A stretch of DNA of 64,000 nt from NCBI GenBank assembly GCA_963726785.1, contig CAVSDJ010000006.1, forward strand, positions 1-64,000, given 5' to 3'. The translations under genes were made by a program, and so were the position numbers. Position 1 is the first letter of the stretch. Each line of letters starts with the position of its first letter. Under the pieces are notes generated by a model, which was given only the letters and a program-made list of their open reading frames with translations, ran no database searches and was not told the origin of the DNA. Source of the DNA: DATEKX01 sp963726785. Lineage in GTDB: Bacteria; Acidobacteriota; Blastocatellia; UBA7656. Below, in pieces: positions 35,376-44,320 of this stretch.

Positions 35376-36949
35376 ATATTTCTCATCAAAGTTTCAACGC
35401 GCGCCGCGCACTCGCGACCGCCATCGGGCGCAAGCAGCGCGATGCGAGTGCGACGCGATAGGAAATCTTCTACGGTCACGGCCATCTCTGAGCGGGCCGC
35501 GTATACGACTTCGGCTTCGATGTGCGGCAAGCCGTGGGTCAAAGTGCGTTTCAACTCTTCGGACTCGCGCGCGATTTCAAGAACCGCTCGGAAGTTGCCG
35601 CCATAGCTTTGCATCAAGTGTTCGATAGTAGCAACCGGCACATCGAATTCGGTTGCCGTTCGCGCTGCTTCTTTCAAATCTCCGGCGAGCGACGCGCTGT
35701 TTGCAAGGTGAATGCTTGCAGTGATGCTTCGACCGCTGCGCTCAAGCTTACGAGCAACCAGATCAACGACGCGCTCGGCCATTCGTCGCCACGTGGTTAG
35801 CTTTCCGCCAATGATCGAGATCATTCCCGATTCGTTTTCAAAAATCTCTTCTTTGCGCGAAAGCTCTTTCGTAGATTTGCCGTCGCCTGAAACCAGCGGG
35901 CGCAAGCCTGCATAAGAACTGATCACATCGTTACGCGAAACACCTGCGCCGGGAAAGTAACGCGCCGTCGATTCCACTACGCGCGTGATCTCTTCGCTTT
36001 CGGCGAGCGGTTCGTCCGGGTCGCCCGTGTAATCCGTGTCTGTCGTTCCGATGACTGTGCGGCCCTGCCATGGAATGACGAAGAGGAACCGTTGCTCGCC
36101 GAGCGAAGGAATCAAGACAGCCGCGCGGTTACCGAATTTTTCAGACGGCAGAACAATGTGAATACCTTTCGAGGGGCGCAAATGGTTTCGAGCTTGCGGG
36201 TTCTGAAGGCGCGCGATTTCGTCAGACCATACGCCTGTTGCGTTCACCACGATGCGAGCATTCAAATTGAATCTTCGGTTGTTGAATATGTCTTCAACTT
36301 CGACGCCTGTGATGCGGTTGGCGGTTTTTACAAGGCCGCCTGCGCGAGCATAATTCGCCACAATAGCGCCGCGTTGCGAGGCTTCTTTGATTACTTCGAT
36401 CACCAGCCGTGCGTCGTCGGTCAGGCAATCATAATAAAGAAAGCTGCCTCTGAGATTTTTCGACTCTAGCTGTGGCGCAACCTTGAGCGCTTCATCGCGC
36501 CCCAGCCATCGATGGCGCGCGATGTTTTTTCGGCCCGCAAGCAAATCGTAAAGCCACAGCCCCAGGCGCAGCTTTAATTTACTGGCTCCCAACGGCGAGC
36601 GCGTGCCCGCCCCGTACACAGGCACTAAAAACGCGAGCGGCTCGCTCAGATGCGGAGCCATTTCTTTGAGCGTTGCGCGTTCTTCGAGGGCTTCACGAAC
36701 GAGCGAGAATTGAAACTGTTCAAGATACCTGAGTCCGCCGTGAATTAGCTTGGACGAGCGCGAGCTTGTGCCGCTTGCGAAGTCGCGCTTTTCGATGAGC
36801 GCGACCGTCAGCCCGCGCGATGCGGCGTCAAGCGCGATGCCCGCGCCGGTAATGCCGCCGCCGATGACCGCGACATCAAACGCTTCGCGCTCCATTCGAC
36901 TCAGGTTGGCCGCGCGCGTGTGCGGGGAAAGCTCAATAGTTGTATTCAT
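35372..36949 (-). CDS. glpD: Glycerol-3-phosphate dehydrogenase, FAD-dependent
   Basis: Oxidises glycerol-3-phosphate to dihydroxyacetone phosphate and passes electrons to quinone at the membrane. 525 residues from ATG 36949. DVAVIGGGITGAGIALDAASRG binds FAD (core GGGITGAG), SRSSKLIHGGLRYLEQF and GGKLTTWRRMAERV are GlpD signatures, and the C-terminal DAO_C domain follows. Upstream in-frame codons to 37153 are part of an intergenic inverted repeat and are not coding. The downstream acyl-CoA dehydrogenase overlaps by four bases; lipid catabolism links the two (glycerol and fatty acyl parts). Confidence 0.93.
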   Translation of the reverse strand: MNTTIELSPHTRAANLSRMEREAFDVAVIGGGITGAGIALDAASRGLTVALIEKRDFASGTSSRSSKLIHGGLRYLEQFQFSLVREALEERATLKEMAPHLSEPLAFLVPVYGAGTRSPLGASKLKLRLGLWLYDLLAGRKNIARHRWLGRDEALKVAPQLESKNLRGSFLYYDCLTDDARLVIEVIKEASQRGAIVANYARAGGLVKTANRITGVEVEDIFNNRRFNLNARIVVNATGVWSDEIARLQNPQARNHLRPSKGIHIVLPSEKFGNRAAVLIPSLGEQRFLFVIPWQGRTVIGTTDTDYTGDPDEPLAESEEITRVVESTARYFPGAGVSRNDVISSYAGLRPLVSGDGKSTKELSRKEEIFENESGMISIIGGKLTTWRRMAERVVDLVARKLERSGRSITASIHLANSASLAGDLKEAARTATEFDVPVATIEHLMQSYGGNFRAVLEIARESEELKRTLTHGLPHIEAEVVYAARSEMAVTVEDFLSRRTRIALLAPDGGRECAARVETLMRNI

Positions 36950-36965
36950 CTCATTAGCTTCTGAT

Positions 36966-37050
36966 TGCCTGTAGGGGCGGGCGTCTCTGCCCGCCCCAGA
37001 GTGAAGTAACGTCAATCTGGGGCGACCACAGAGGATCGCCCCTACAGGCA
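36966..37050. repeat. Nested inverted repeat in the divergent glpD / CoA-transferase spacer
   Basis: Outer arms tgcctgtaggggcg (36966-36979) and 37037-37050 are perfectly complementary. Inside, a second hairpin ggggcgggc / gcccgcccc (36974-36982 and 36989-36997) and a third ggggcga / tcgcccc pair use the same word. Unlike most repeats here it lies between divergent starts. The gtaggggcg word recurs at 48034-48068. Confidence 0.85.
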
Positions 37051-37179
37051 CCGGAATGCGATCTGAAACCCGCTTCACAAAATTAGCGCAATGTATCGAG
37101 CTTGCGCTACACGGTTGAATAAAGAGTCTGCAAAAGGTAGGATGCGAAACCAAAGAAAAGAATTCGAGATTGTTTGATT

Positions 37180-38364
37180 ATGGCAAGACTGCTTGAAGGA
37201 ATTCGCGTGATTGACTTTGGCCGCTTCATCGCTGCGCCTTACTCGGCGATGCTGCTGGCGGATTTCGGCGCTGACGTCATACGAGTAGAGCGGCGCGATG
37301 GCGGCGAAGACCGCTCGGTAGGCCCTGTGACCGAAAGCGGCGAAGGGGGTCTGTTTCTCAACATCAATCGCAACAAGCGCGGCATCACGCTCGACCTCGC
37401 GCACCCGCTCGCATCAGAAATAGTCAACCGCTTAGTCAAAAGCGCAGACATAGTAATAGTAAATTTGCCGCTTGAGGTGATGAAGAAACTGCGGCTCGAT
37501 TACGATTCGCTTCGCGCTGTGAAAGACGACATCATCCTCGTGATGGCTTCGACCTTCGGGCCTGACGGACCTTATCGTGATCGCGTTGGATTCGACAGCG
37601 TAGCGCAGGCAATGAGCGGCGCGATGAGCCTGACAGGTTTCCCGGAAAACCCCGTTCGTTCGATTGTGTCGTGGGCCGATTACGGCACCGCGCTTCACGC
37701 GGCGTTCGGAGCTATGCTTGCGCTCTATCACCGCGCGCAGACCGGGCGAGGCCAGTTGATAGATGTGTCGCTGCTTGCGACAGGCGTGATGTTCATGACG
37801 CCGCTGTTGATGGAACGGGCCGTGACCGAAATCCGCCGCAAACGTCAGGGCAACACCGCATACTACACAGCGCCGAGCGATGCCTATCGAGTGCGCGACG
37901 GCTGGATCATCGTGCCGACCATCGGCGATCACATGTTCAGGCGCTGGGCGCGACTGGTCGGCAGAGAAGATTTGCTCGACGACCCGCGCTGCAAAGATGA
38001 CATTACGCGCGGCAACAATTTCGATGTTATCAACGATGTGATGAACCAGTGGTGCGCCGCCCGCACACGCGATGAAGCGATAGCAGAACTCGAACGCGCT
38101 CGAATTCCTTGCGGCCCCGTTTACGAATTGGACGAAGTATTAAGTGACGCGCAAGTGCGCGCTCGAAATCTGCTTGAAGAAAAAGAGTATCCCGGCGGCG
38201 CAAAGCCCATTCCTGTTGCAAGCACGCCCGTGCGGCTCAGTGAAACGCCGGGCGAAGTGCGACGCCGCGCTCCGACTTTGGGCGAGCACACGGATGAAGT
38301 ATTAAGCGAGCTTGGCTTCACTGCCGACGAGATAATCCGGTTTCACAATCAAGGCGCGGTTTAA
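37180..38364 (+). CDS. Class III CoA-transferase (CaiB/BaiF family)
   Basis: Transfers CoA between acyl groups. 394 residues. LLEGIRVIDFGRFIAAPYSAMLLADFGADVIRVE is typical at the N-terminus (core PYSAMLLADFGADVI), followed by NINRNKRGITLDL, FGPDGPYRDRVGFD and GRGQLIDVSL; the catalytic Asp region is WADYGTALHAAFG. ATG 37180 is preferred to TTG 37174. It shares one base with the next start (TAATG), so it is translationally coupled to the MaoC gene and belongs to a plus-strand acyl-CoA unit 37180-39956. Confidence 0.9.
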   Translation: MARLLEGIRVIDFGRFIAAPYSAMLLADFGADVIRVERRDGGEDRSVGPVTESGEGGLFLNINRNKRGITLDLAHPLASEIVNRLVKSADIVIVNLPLEVMKKLRLDYDSLRAVKDDIILVMASTFGPDGPYRDRVGFDSVAQAMSGAMSLTGFPENPVRSIVSWADYGTALHAAFGAMLALYHRAQTGRGQLIDVSLLATGVMFMTPLLMERAVTEIRRKRQGNTAYYTAPSDAYRVRDGWIIVPTIGDHMFRRWARLVGREDLLDDPRCKDDITRGNNFDVINDVMNQWCAARTRDEAIAELERARIPCGPVYELDEVLSDAQVRARNLLEEKEYPGGAKPIPVASTPVRLSETPGEVRRRAPTLGEHTDEVLSELGFTADEIIRFHNQGAV

Positions 38365-38390
38365 TGTCATTTCAACGAAAAGGAGAATTC

Positions 38391-38855
38391 ATGTCACAAC
38401 GTGTTATTGAAGGAGTCGAAGAACTCAAAAGCCTGATTGGCGAAGAAGTCGGCGCGAGCGACTGGTTCGAGGTGACGCAATCGCGCATAAACGATTTTGC
38501 CGACGCGACCGAAGACCACCAGTGGATTCACATTGATGTTGAAAGAGCGAAGACCGATTCGCCGTTCGGCTCGACGATAGCTCACGGCTTCTTGACACTC
38601 TCGCTGTTGCCGCACTTCGCCGCGCAAGCCTTTACAGTGCGTGGCGATTTCAAGATGGGAATCAACTACGGCTTGAATAAGCTGCGATTCATTTCGCCCG
38701 TAAAATCCGGCTCGCGCGTGCGCGCCCGGTTTACGCTGCAAGCCGTAGAAGACGTTGCGGGCGGCGCGCAGATTACGTGGGCCGTCACCGTCGAATCGGA
38801 AGGCGGCGCAAAGCCCGCGCTCGCCGCCGAATGGCTCGTGCGTTACTATGCTTGA
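38391..38855 (+). CDS. MaoC-like (R)-specific enoyl-CoA hydratase
   Basis: About 154 residues of a hotdog-fold hydratase. VTQSRINDFADATEDHQWIH is the hydratase-2 motif with the catalytic Asp and His (DATEDHQWIHID), and GSTIAHGFLTLSLLPHF the conserved glycine-rich helix. ATG 38391 (MSQRVIEG) follows an aaaaggag site; the overlapping ATG 38364 (TAATG with the CoA-transferase) adds nine residues and is also possible. Function fits hydration of an unsaturated acyl-CoA generated in the same cluster. Confidence 0.9.
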   Translation: MSQRVIEGVEELKSLIGEEVGASDWFEVTQSRINDFADATEDHQWIHIDVERAKTDSPFGSTIAHGFLTLSLLPHFAAQAFTVRGDFKMGINYGLNKLRFISPVKSGSRVRARFTLQAVEDVAGGAQITWAVTVESEGGAKPALAAEWLVRYYA

Positions 38856-38867
38856 CGGCCTGTTCGT

Positions 38868-39122
38868 TTGATTCTATTAATCTTTACTGAAACCGAGCCC
38901 CTATTGTCCGGTTATCGGGTTGTTGCGGAAGCGCACTATAATATGGCTTGCGTGCTTGCTCAGATGCATCGCAAGGCTGACGCGATTATCGCGCTGAAAC
39001 GAGCCGTCGAGCTGGACGAAGAACTGGCTTACGAAATCAGCGAGGAGCAAGACCTTAAACCGCTCAGTCGCTTGCCAGCATTCATAAAACTGGTGCCAAA
39101 AGAAGAAGGCGAAGAGAAATGA
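38868..39122 (+). CDS. Short TPR-like protein or fragment
   Basis: 84 codons from a TTG at 38868; the first ATG is 38943. The recognisable part, EAHYNMACVLAQMHRKADAI followed by ALKRAVELDEELAYEISEEQDLKPLSR, is one TPR hairpin plus a capping helix, as at the C-terminal end of longer TPR proteins. The first 18 residues look non-coding. It lies 12 bases after maoC and overlaps the next gene by four bases (ATGA), so it is placed like a real operon member, but it may be a truncated gene that lost its front. Confidence 0.55.
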   Translation: MILLIFTETEPLLSGYRVVAEAHYNMACVLAQMHRKADAIIALKRAVELDEELAYEISEEQDLKPLSRLPAFIKLVPKEEGEEK

Positions 39123-39956
39123 GCTATGGCAAAGAGAGGCTTAAGGCTTACCGTGTTCGCGCGCGAAACACAGCCGTCGAGTCTGAAAACAAAATTCACG
39201 ACGACCGCGTAGCTGCAAGATACGGCTTTCGCGGCGGGCTGGTGCCGGGCGTAATCGTCTACGGCTATATGACGGTTCCGATAGTCGAACAGTTCGGTCG
39301 CGCGTGGCTCGAACACGGCTCGATGCAGGTCAAGTTTCACCAGCCGTTTTATGAAGGCGAAGAAGTGATCGTGTATGCGGAAGTTGATGCCGACTCTGAC
39401 CCGATAAAAGTAGCCGTGAAGGCAGAGCGCGAAGACGGTATCGTGTGCGCCACAGGGCTTGCGACCATAAACGATGACTCTGCATGGCTTGGCGAAGCGC
39501 GGCTTGATGATTACGCAGAAGCAGAGCCGCCTCCTGTTGACGCGCGACCTTTGGCGTCGAGCGAATCAATTGTGCCGGGCCGTGTGCTTGGCACGCTCAG
39601 AGAAAAGCTCGACTTGAAAGACACCGCGCTGATTGACAGCATAGGCGAGCGATTGCCGATTTACTACGGAGCGGAAGCGGTCGCGCATCCTGTGATTTTG
39701 CTCTCACTCGCAAATCAAATAATGATGCGCAATTTCGTGCTCGGCCCATGGAATTCATGCGGCGAGCGATTTGATTAACCATAGCGCGGCGCGCGACGAA
39801 GACGAGATAGCTGTGCGTGGCCGCGTCAAAGACCGATTCGAGCGCAAGGGGCACGAGTTCTTCACAATTGATCTGCTGCTTGTAGCCAACAACAGCCGCA
39901 TCGTTCAACAGGTTAGGCACACGGCTATCTATAGCCCGCGAGCAAAGGCCGTTTAG
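39119..39956 (+). CDS. Double-hotdog MaoC-like protein, frameshifted
   Basis: Residues 1-120 resemble a MaoC/hotdog domain: HDDRVAARYGFRGGLVPGV then YGYMTVPIVEQFG and MQVKFHQPFYEGEEV. A second region follows (LIDSIGERLPIYYG onward). The first frame ends at 39778 after GPWNSCGERFD. Removing one A in the tggaattc at about 39750-39753 gives GPWIHAASDLINHSAARDED and continues with RFERKGHEFFTIDLLLVAN to a TAG at 39954-39956, giving about 278 residues. It completes the CoA-transferase/MaoC operon. The likely role is hydration or thioester hydrolysis; substrate unknown. Confidence 0.72.
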
Positions 39957-39988
39957 TTCTCTGAAAAAAGCTGGAGAATTCACTCGTG

Positions 39989-40071
39989 GCAGAGGCGCAG
40001 AGGACGCAAAGGGGGCGCAGAGATAATAATTGTATTACTCTGCGAAATCTCTGCGTCCTCTGCGCCTCTGC
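39989..40071. repeat. Inverted repeat with 20-bp perfect arms (same family as 32564-32648)
   Basis: Arm gcagaggcgcagaggacgca (39989-40008) is exactly complemented at 40052-40071; weaker pairing extends outward (ttcac / gtgaa). It lies between the hotdog gene and the kinase gene on the same strand and shares its core word with the repeat 7.4 kb away. Confidence 0.87.
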
Positions 40072-40157
40072 GGTGAACCTATTCTATATTCACAGTTTCT
40101 TATTCCGAATCGGCTCTTAATCGGTTAAGCTAATTGAGAACCGGAGAGCGAGAACCA

Positions 40158-42218
40158 ATGTCTGACACAGACAAAGTTTTACAGGGCCGCTACGCCATCG
40201 CGCGCAAGATCGGCGAAGGGGGCATGGGCGCTGTCTACCTCGCAAAAGATTTGCGATTGGAAAGCACAGTAGCTTTGAAGCAGACCTTGTTTACGGATGA
40301 GAATCTGCTCAGAGCGTTCGAGCGCGAAGCGCGACTGCTTGCCGGGTTGCGCCATCCCGCGTTGACGAAAGTCAGCGATCATTTCACAGAAGGCGGCAGC
40401 CAGTATTTGGTGATGGATTTCATCTCGGGCGACGATCTGGCCGCAGTGCTTGAGAAGCGCAGAGACCGCATACCGCCTCACGGCGAGCCTAAGCCGTTCA
40501 CGCAGGATGAAGTGTTGAAGTGGGCCGACCAGTTGCTCGACGCGCTCGACTATCTGCATTCGCACCAGCCGCCAATCATTCATCGCGACATCAAGCCGCA
40601 GAACCTGAAGATAACCGAACGAGACCACGTCATACTTCTGGATTTCGGATTGGCGAAAGGCGCGGCGACACAGACCGCGCAGTTGACTTCGGGCAAAAGC
40701 ATATTCGGATACACGCCCACCTATGCGCCGCTTGAGCAGATGCAAGGCACTGGGACCGACCCGCGCAGCGACCTCTACAGTCTGGGCGCTACGCTGTACC
40801 ATCTGATCACAGGCCAAACGCCTCCCGATGCGATGAAGCGATTCGTCGCCGTGATGAACGGTCAGACTGATCCGCTCATTCCGGCTAACGCGCTGAACGG
40901 GAATGTGAGCCCTGCGGTCGCTTCGGTCTTGAATTGGTCAATGTCTTTGAAGAGTGATGAACGCCCGTCAAACGCATCGGCATTGCGTAAAGCGTTCAAG
41001 GATGCGCAACAATCTTCTGTTGCCACGGGCGGCACTGACAGGACGATTAAAGTATTGCCTCCGCCGGTTGCGAACTACCCGGCGACGCAAGTGTCATATC
41101 CGCAACCGGCCAATCCGCAGACCTCAAATTCGCAAACGTCGAATCCGCAGCCGTCGCCTCATTCAAGCTGGCCGCAGCCTTCTCAGCCGAGTTGGCCGCA
41201 GCCTGTTCATCCCGCTACGAGCCAGCCGCAGGCACATCAAACCTGGCCGCAGCCGTCGCCTAATTCGACCTGGCCTCAACCGCAGATGGCCGTGACACAA
41301 GCAGAGTATCCGCACGCGCAGCCCGCGAAAAAATCGAATAAGGGAGTGTGGATAATCGTAGGTGTGCTCGCTGCCGGAATTATCACGGTCGCCGTAATCC
41401 TGATCTTAGGCGTGTACAACCATAAGGGCGGCAGCACGGACTCAAGCCCGGGCCGCATCGCAGATTCAAAGAGCGCCGATTCGACAACCGTTCCCGGCCC
41501 CAACTCAAACACGACCGCGCCGAGCAAACCCGATTACAGCCGTGTACCATCCAGCCCGCCTTCTACGGATGCGCGCATTGATGAAACTCTCAATCACTAC
41601 GTTCAGGCGCTGGGCGGCACAGACGCCATAGAGAGTGTGACAAGTCGCGTAGCCAGGGGCACGCTTGAAATGGGTGATCTTGAGGTCGGAACTGTGGAGA
41701 TCTACGCAAAAGCGCCTGACAAATATGCGCTCGTGATGAAAATGGCCGGAGGCGTCATTCGCACCGGCTACAACGGCACGGTCGGCTGGGCGCAGGAGGC
41801 GAGCGCGGGAGTGCGGAGGTTAGAGGGCGCAGAACTGGCCGCGATGAAACGCGATGCGGAGTTCTATAGAGAGATCAAACTCAAAGAACTGTTCCCCACT
41901 ATAAATTTCAATGGCAAAAGCTCAGTCAATGGACGTGATGCTTATGTCATGACGGCCATCCCGCCAGAGGGCGGCTCTGAAAAATGGTACTTCGATACGA
42001 AGTCAGGGTTGTTGATTCGCAACGATTCAGAACGCGAATCCACGCAAGGCATGACCGAGACTGAATCATACATCGAACAGTACAGAGTGGTGGATGGCAT
42101 CAATCTGCCTGTCAGATTGAGCCAGTCGAACGGCGTGATTAACCTGACTATCAAGATTAAAGATATCAACCACAACGTCACGATAAACGAATCGGTCTTT
42201 AATATGCCGAATAAGTAA
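40158..42218 (+). CDS. Transmembrane Ser/Thr protein kinase with lipoprotein-sorting-like sensor
   Basis: 686 residues. The kinase domain (about 12-280) has GEGGMGAVYLA (glycine loop), VALKQTLF (Lys), HRDIKPQNLKI (catalytic loop) and DFGLAKG. A Pro/Gln/Ser-rich linker of about 110 residues with repeated WPQP words precedes one membrane helix (WIIVGVLAAGIITVAVILIL, about 405-425). The C-terminal 210 residues resemble LolA/outer-membrane-lipoprotein-sorting proteins: HYVQALGGTDAIESV, GYNGTVGWAQE and EKWYFDTKSGLLIRND. The outer domain may bind lipid or lipoprotein and signal inward. ATG 40158 is used; TTG 40134 is less likely. Confidence 0.9.
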   Translation: MSDTDKVLQGRYAIARKIGEGGMGAVYLAKDLRLESTVALKQTLFTDENLLRAFEREARLLAGLRHPALTKVSDHFTEGGSQYLVMDFISGDDLAAVLEKRRDRIPPHGEPKPFTQDEVLKWADQLLDALDYLHSHQPPIIHRDIKPQNLKITERDHVILLDFGLAKGAATQTAQLTSGKSIFGYTPTYAPLEQMQGTGTDPRSDLYSLGATLYHLITGQTPPDAMKRFVAVMNGQTDPLIPANALNGNVSPAVASVLNWSMSLKSDERPSNASALRKAFKDAQQSSVATGGTDRTIKVLPPPVANYPATQVSYPQPANPQTSNSQTSNPQPSPHSSWPQPSQPSWPQPVHPATSQPQAHQTWPQPSPNSTWPQPQMAVTQAEYPHAQPAKKSNKGVWIIVGVLAAGIITVAVILILGVYNHKGGSTDSSPGRIADSKSADSTTVPGPNSNTTAPSKPDYSRVPSSPPSTDARIDETLNHYVQALGGTDAIESVTSRVARGTLEMGDLEVGTVEIYAKAPDKYALVMKMAGGVIRTGYNGTVGWAQEASAGVRRLEGAELAAMKRDAEFYREIKLKELFPTINFNGKSSVNGRDAYVMTAIPPEGGSEKWYFDTKSGLLIRNDSERESTQGMTETESYIEQYRVVDGINLPVRLSQSNGVINLTIKIKDINHNVTINESVFNMPNK

Positions 42219-42233
42219 TAATAGAAATCGGGT

Positions 42234-42776
42234 TCACGTCTGAAGCGGGCGCGTCGGGCAACCGGCGTATGAATGGCCCGGAAGCAGGCTTTCGCGTTTC
42301 ATCACTACGCTGTGCGGAGCGACGCGAGACCGGTCGCCAATGTCAGCGCCGTAAAGCAGCACCGCAGCGCTTCCCACCGTAGCGCCGCCGCGAATCCTCA
42401 CATGATCAATCTTGAGGACACGGTCTTCAAAAGTGTGAGCCTGGAACTGACAGCTCACAGTCGCCCCGTCTTCGAAGTGCAACATATCAGGGTCAACGAC
42501 CTGAGCGAACCCGCCTCCAAGTATCACACCTCGACCAATCCGCGCGCCCATCGCTCGCAGATACCATGCAAGCAGTAATGTTCCTTCCACTAAGGTGAGC
42601 GCGCGTCCCGCATAAAACGCCCATGCCACGTAAAGAAAATCCCAACGACTGCACCAGCATGACCATAAAGGATGGATGCCCGGACGAACACGCCCAAGCA
42701 ATCCCCACTTGAGAGCGAGTACCAGAAGGCAGAAAAAACTGATCGCACAGAGGCTCACCAGAGGTATGACACCCAA
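42234..42776 (-). CDS. Pls/PosA-type protein, fragment 4 (C-terminal hexapeptide domain)
   Basis: 180 codons holding two membrane helices and a left-handed beta-helix with hexapeptide turns (ARIGRGVILGGGFAQVVDP, IRGGATVGSAAVLL and IGDRSRVAPHSVV), ending GHSYAGCPTRPLQT. It is the last part of the gene that begins at 46247. Joining it to fragment 3 needs removal of one base in the ttt at 42790-42792: the other frame then reads SELFKPIFQLGVIPLVSL without a break. Confidence 0.8.
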   Translation of the reverse strand: MGVIPLVSLCAISFFCLLVLALKWGLLGRVRPGIHPLWSCWCSRWDFLYVAWAFYAGRALTLVEGTLLLAWYLRAMGARIGRGVILGGGFAQVVDPDMLHFEDGATVSCQFQAHTFEDRVLKIDHVRIRGGATVGSAAVLLYGADIGDRSRVAPHSVVMKRESLLPGHSYAGCPTRPLQT

Positions 42777-43356
42777 CTGGAAAATCGGCTTTGAAAAGTT
42801 CGCTTCCGGCTACGGCAAGCAACTTGTACCACGCGAGCAATACCAGCATCGGAATTATCGGCAGCCCGAAACGCAGCAATTCCCAGAACACACGATCAAG
42901 GTAGCGAATCAAGGATGGCGCGTGCGTAAGACTGCGGTCGCATTCAACGATCTCGCGACGCGGAAGCTCGAACGGAGGATGGCCGAACCACGAAGTGCCG
43001 CCGCGCATAATAGTGTCATCTGCGACCGTGCAAATACCGAGCAAAACATTTTCAGGCAGCCGTTGCCCGCTCGCTATAACTACGTGATTGCCCAGAAAAG
43101 CATTCGTGCCAAGCTCAGTTTGAGCAAGCCGTACAGTGCCGCGATGAACCTCAGGCCCGCCAAGATAAATGCCATCGGCGAAAAAGCTCTCGCCCCCGAT
43201 TTCAATCAGTTCGGGCACGACATCAATGATGGTGCTGATCTCGCACTCACGGCCTATCTTCATTCCGGCCAGCCTCAACCAGACGGGCCACATCAACGTG
43301 CCGCTGAGCCACTTGCCCGCCGAATGAATAATTCGCGGTTTTAACCAGACTCGCAC
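42493..43356 (-). CDS. Pls/PosA-type protein, fragment 3 (middle hexapeptide domain)
   Basis: The homologous stretch is the first 190 codons: membrane helix region WLSGTLMWPVWLRLAG, then CEISTIIDVVPELIEIGGES, LGTNAFLGNHVVIASGQRL and PENVLLGICTVADDTIM, a left-handed beta-helix. From about 42790 on the frame is nonsense where fragment 4 takes over. Upstream it joins fragment 2 by deleting one base at about 43378, giving RGRHSRWSIGYVRVWLKPR. Confidence 0.78.
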   Translation of the reverse strand: MRVWLKPRIIHSAGKWLSGTLMWPVWLRLAGMKIGRECEISTIIDVVPELIEIGGESFFADGIYLGGPEVHRGTVRLAQTELGTNAFLGNHVVIASGQRLPENVLLGICTVADDTIMRGGTSWFGHPPFELPRREIVECDRSLTHAPSLIRYLDRVFWELLRFGLPIIPMLVLLAWYKLLAVAGSELFKADFPVGCHTSGEPLCDQFFLPSGTRSQVGIAWACSSGHPSFMVMLVQSLGFSLRGMGVLCGTRAHLSGRNITACMVSASDGRADWSRCDTWRRVRSGR

Positions 43357-44320
43357 ATACCCGATGCTCCAACGACTGATGACGCCCGCGCTGAACTCGT
43401 CCCATCGCTCTCATGGCTATGGCTTCGAGAATCACCCTGAGCGGCACTGAGAGAGCCAAGATTAGAATTCCCGTGATTAAGAACGATATATCAAATTCAG
43501 GCTCGGAGAACCAATTCAATGCGCTTTCAGTATCAACGCCGCGAATGAAGGCGATGGCCATTAAGGGCAACACCAGCGACAGAGCGAGAAACAGTTCAAG
43601 CCCGAATCGCGATAAAGTGAGCGCGACCGCATGCTTTAAAGGTGAAATGATTCGCGCTCGCCCGGTCAACATTGGTCGAGGTGGCGCGTGACCTGCTGGC
43701 TCTGCGGGAATGCCGTGCCAACGCTGGCCGCGAGGAATGCGGCCACCATCGGGCAAAGATGATAACGCGCTGAGATGCGCTTCCGGCTCAAGCACAGTGT
43801 TGCTGCCAACACCCGCGCGCACCTCTAACGTGCTCCCATCTCCTAAAGAGACTGAGCCGACGATCACCTGGCCGCCGTCCAGGTCTACAAGCCTGAGCGA
43901 AGCATCCTGGCTGATCGTCACGTCATCGCCTATGTCAAGCAAATCCCATCCACCGTGCAGAAGGTTGACGCCGCGATGAATGTGAACGCGATGCCCGATT
44001 CGCGCCCCCAGAGCGCGCAGCGCAAGGATTTGAAAAACAGTTCCTTCGATCAGTCTCCACGGCACGATTCGCACAGTCTGCTGCACCATCCAGTTGCGCA
44101 CATAGAAGCTTCCCCAAACAGGCGCTCGAAGCGCGCGGTAACGACCGATGAGGACTCTTTTAATCAGCACCGCCAGCCCCACTGCGGCAGGTGTATAAAT
44201 CGTCAGAGTCGCCAATACAAGAATCGGCCCTGAAAGAATGAACTCGATTAATCCCAGTTTATGAATCAGGAAAGGCACGACACGAAAGGCTGTCGAGTAA
44301 GCGATTGATGAGACCAGCAA
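43247..44320 (-). CDS. Pls/PosA-type protein, fragment 2 (membrane and first hexapeptide domain)
   Basis: Real coding covers about 44310 to 43378. It starts in AYSTAFRVVPFLIHKLGLIEF, runs through membrane helices (LVLATLTIYTPAAVGLAVLI), then RALGARIGHRVHIHRGVNLL, IGDDVTISQDASLRL and VGSVSLGDGSTLEV, a hexapeptide beta-helix, then two more helices and ends in MRAMGRVQRGRH. After that the frame is shifted. This is the acyltransferase-like part of Pls/PosA-type synthetases. Confidence 0.8.
   Translation of the reverse strand: MLVSSIAYSTAFRVVPFLIHKLGLIEFILSGPILVLATLTIYTPAAVGLAVLIKRVLIGRYRALRAPVWGSFYVRNWMVQQTVRIVPWRLIEGTVFQILALRALGARIGHRVHIHRGVNLLHGGWDLLDIGDDVTISQDASLRLVDLDGGQVIVGSVSLGDGSTLEVRAGVGSNTVLEPEAHLSALSSLPDGGRIPRGQRWHGIPAEPAGHAPPRPMLTGRARIISPLKHAVALTLSRFGLELFLALSLVLPLMAIAFIRGVDTESALNWFSEPEFDISFLITGILILALSVPLRVILEAIAMRAMGRVQRGRHQSLEHRVCASLVKTANYSFGGQVAQRHVDVARLVEAGRNEDRP

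Noticed and set aside
36950..37153. N-terminal extension of GlpD to 37153
   Set aside because: The added codons translate an intergenic inverted repeat; the family begins at the MNTTIEL start at 36949.
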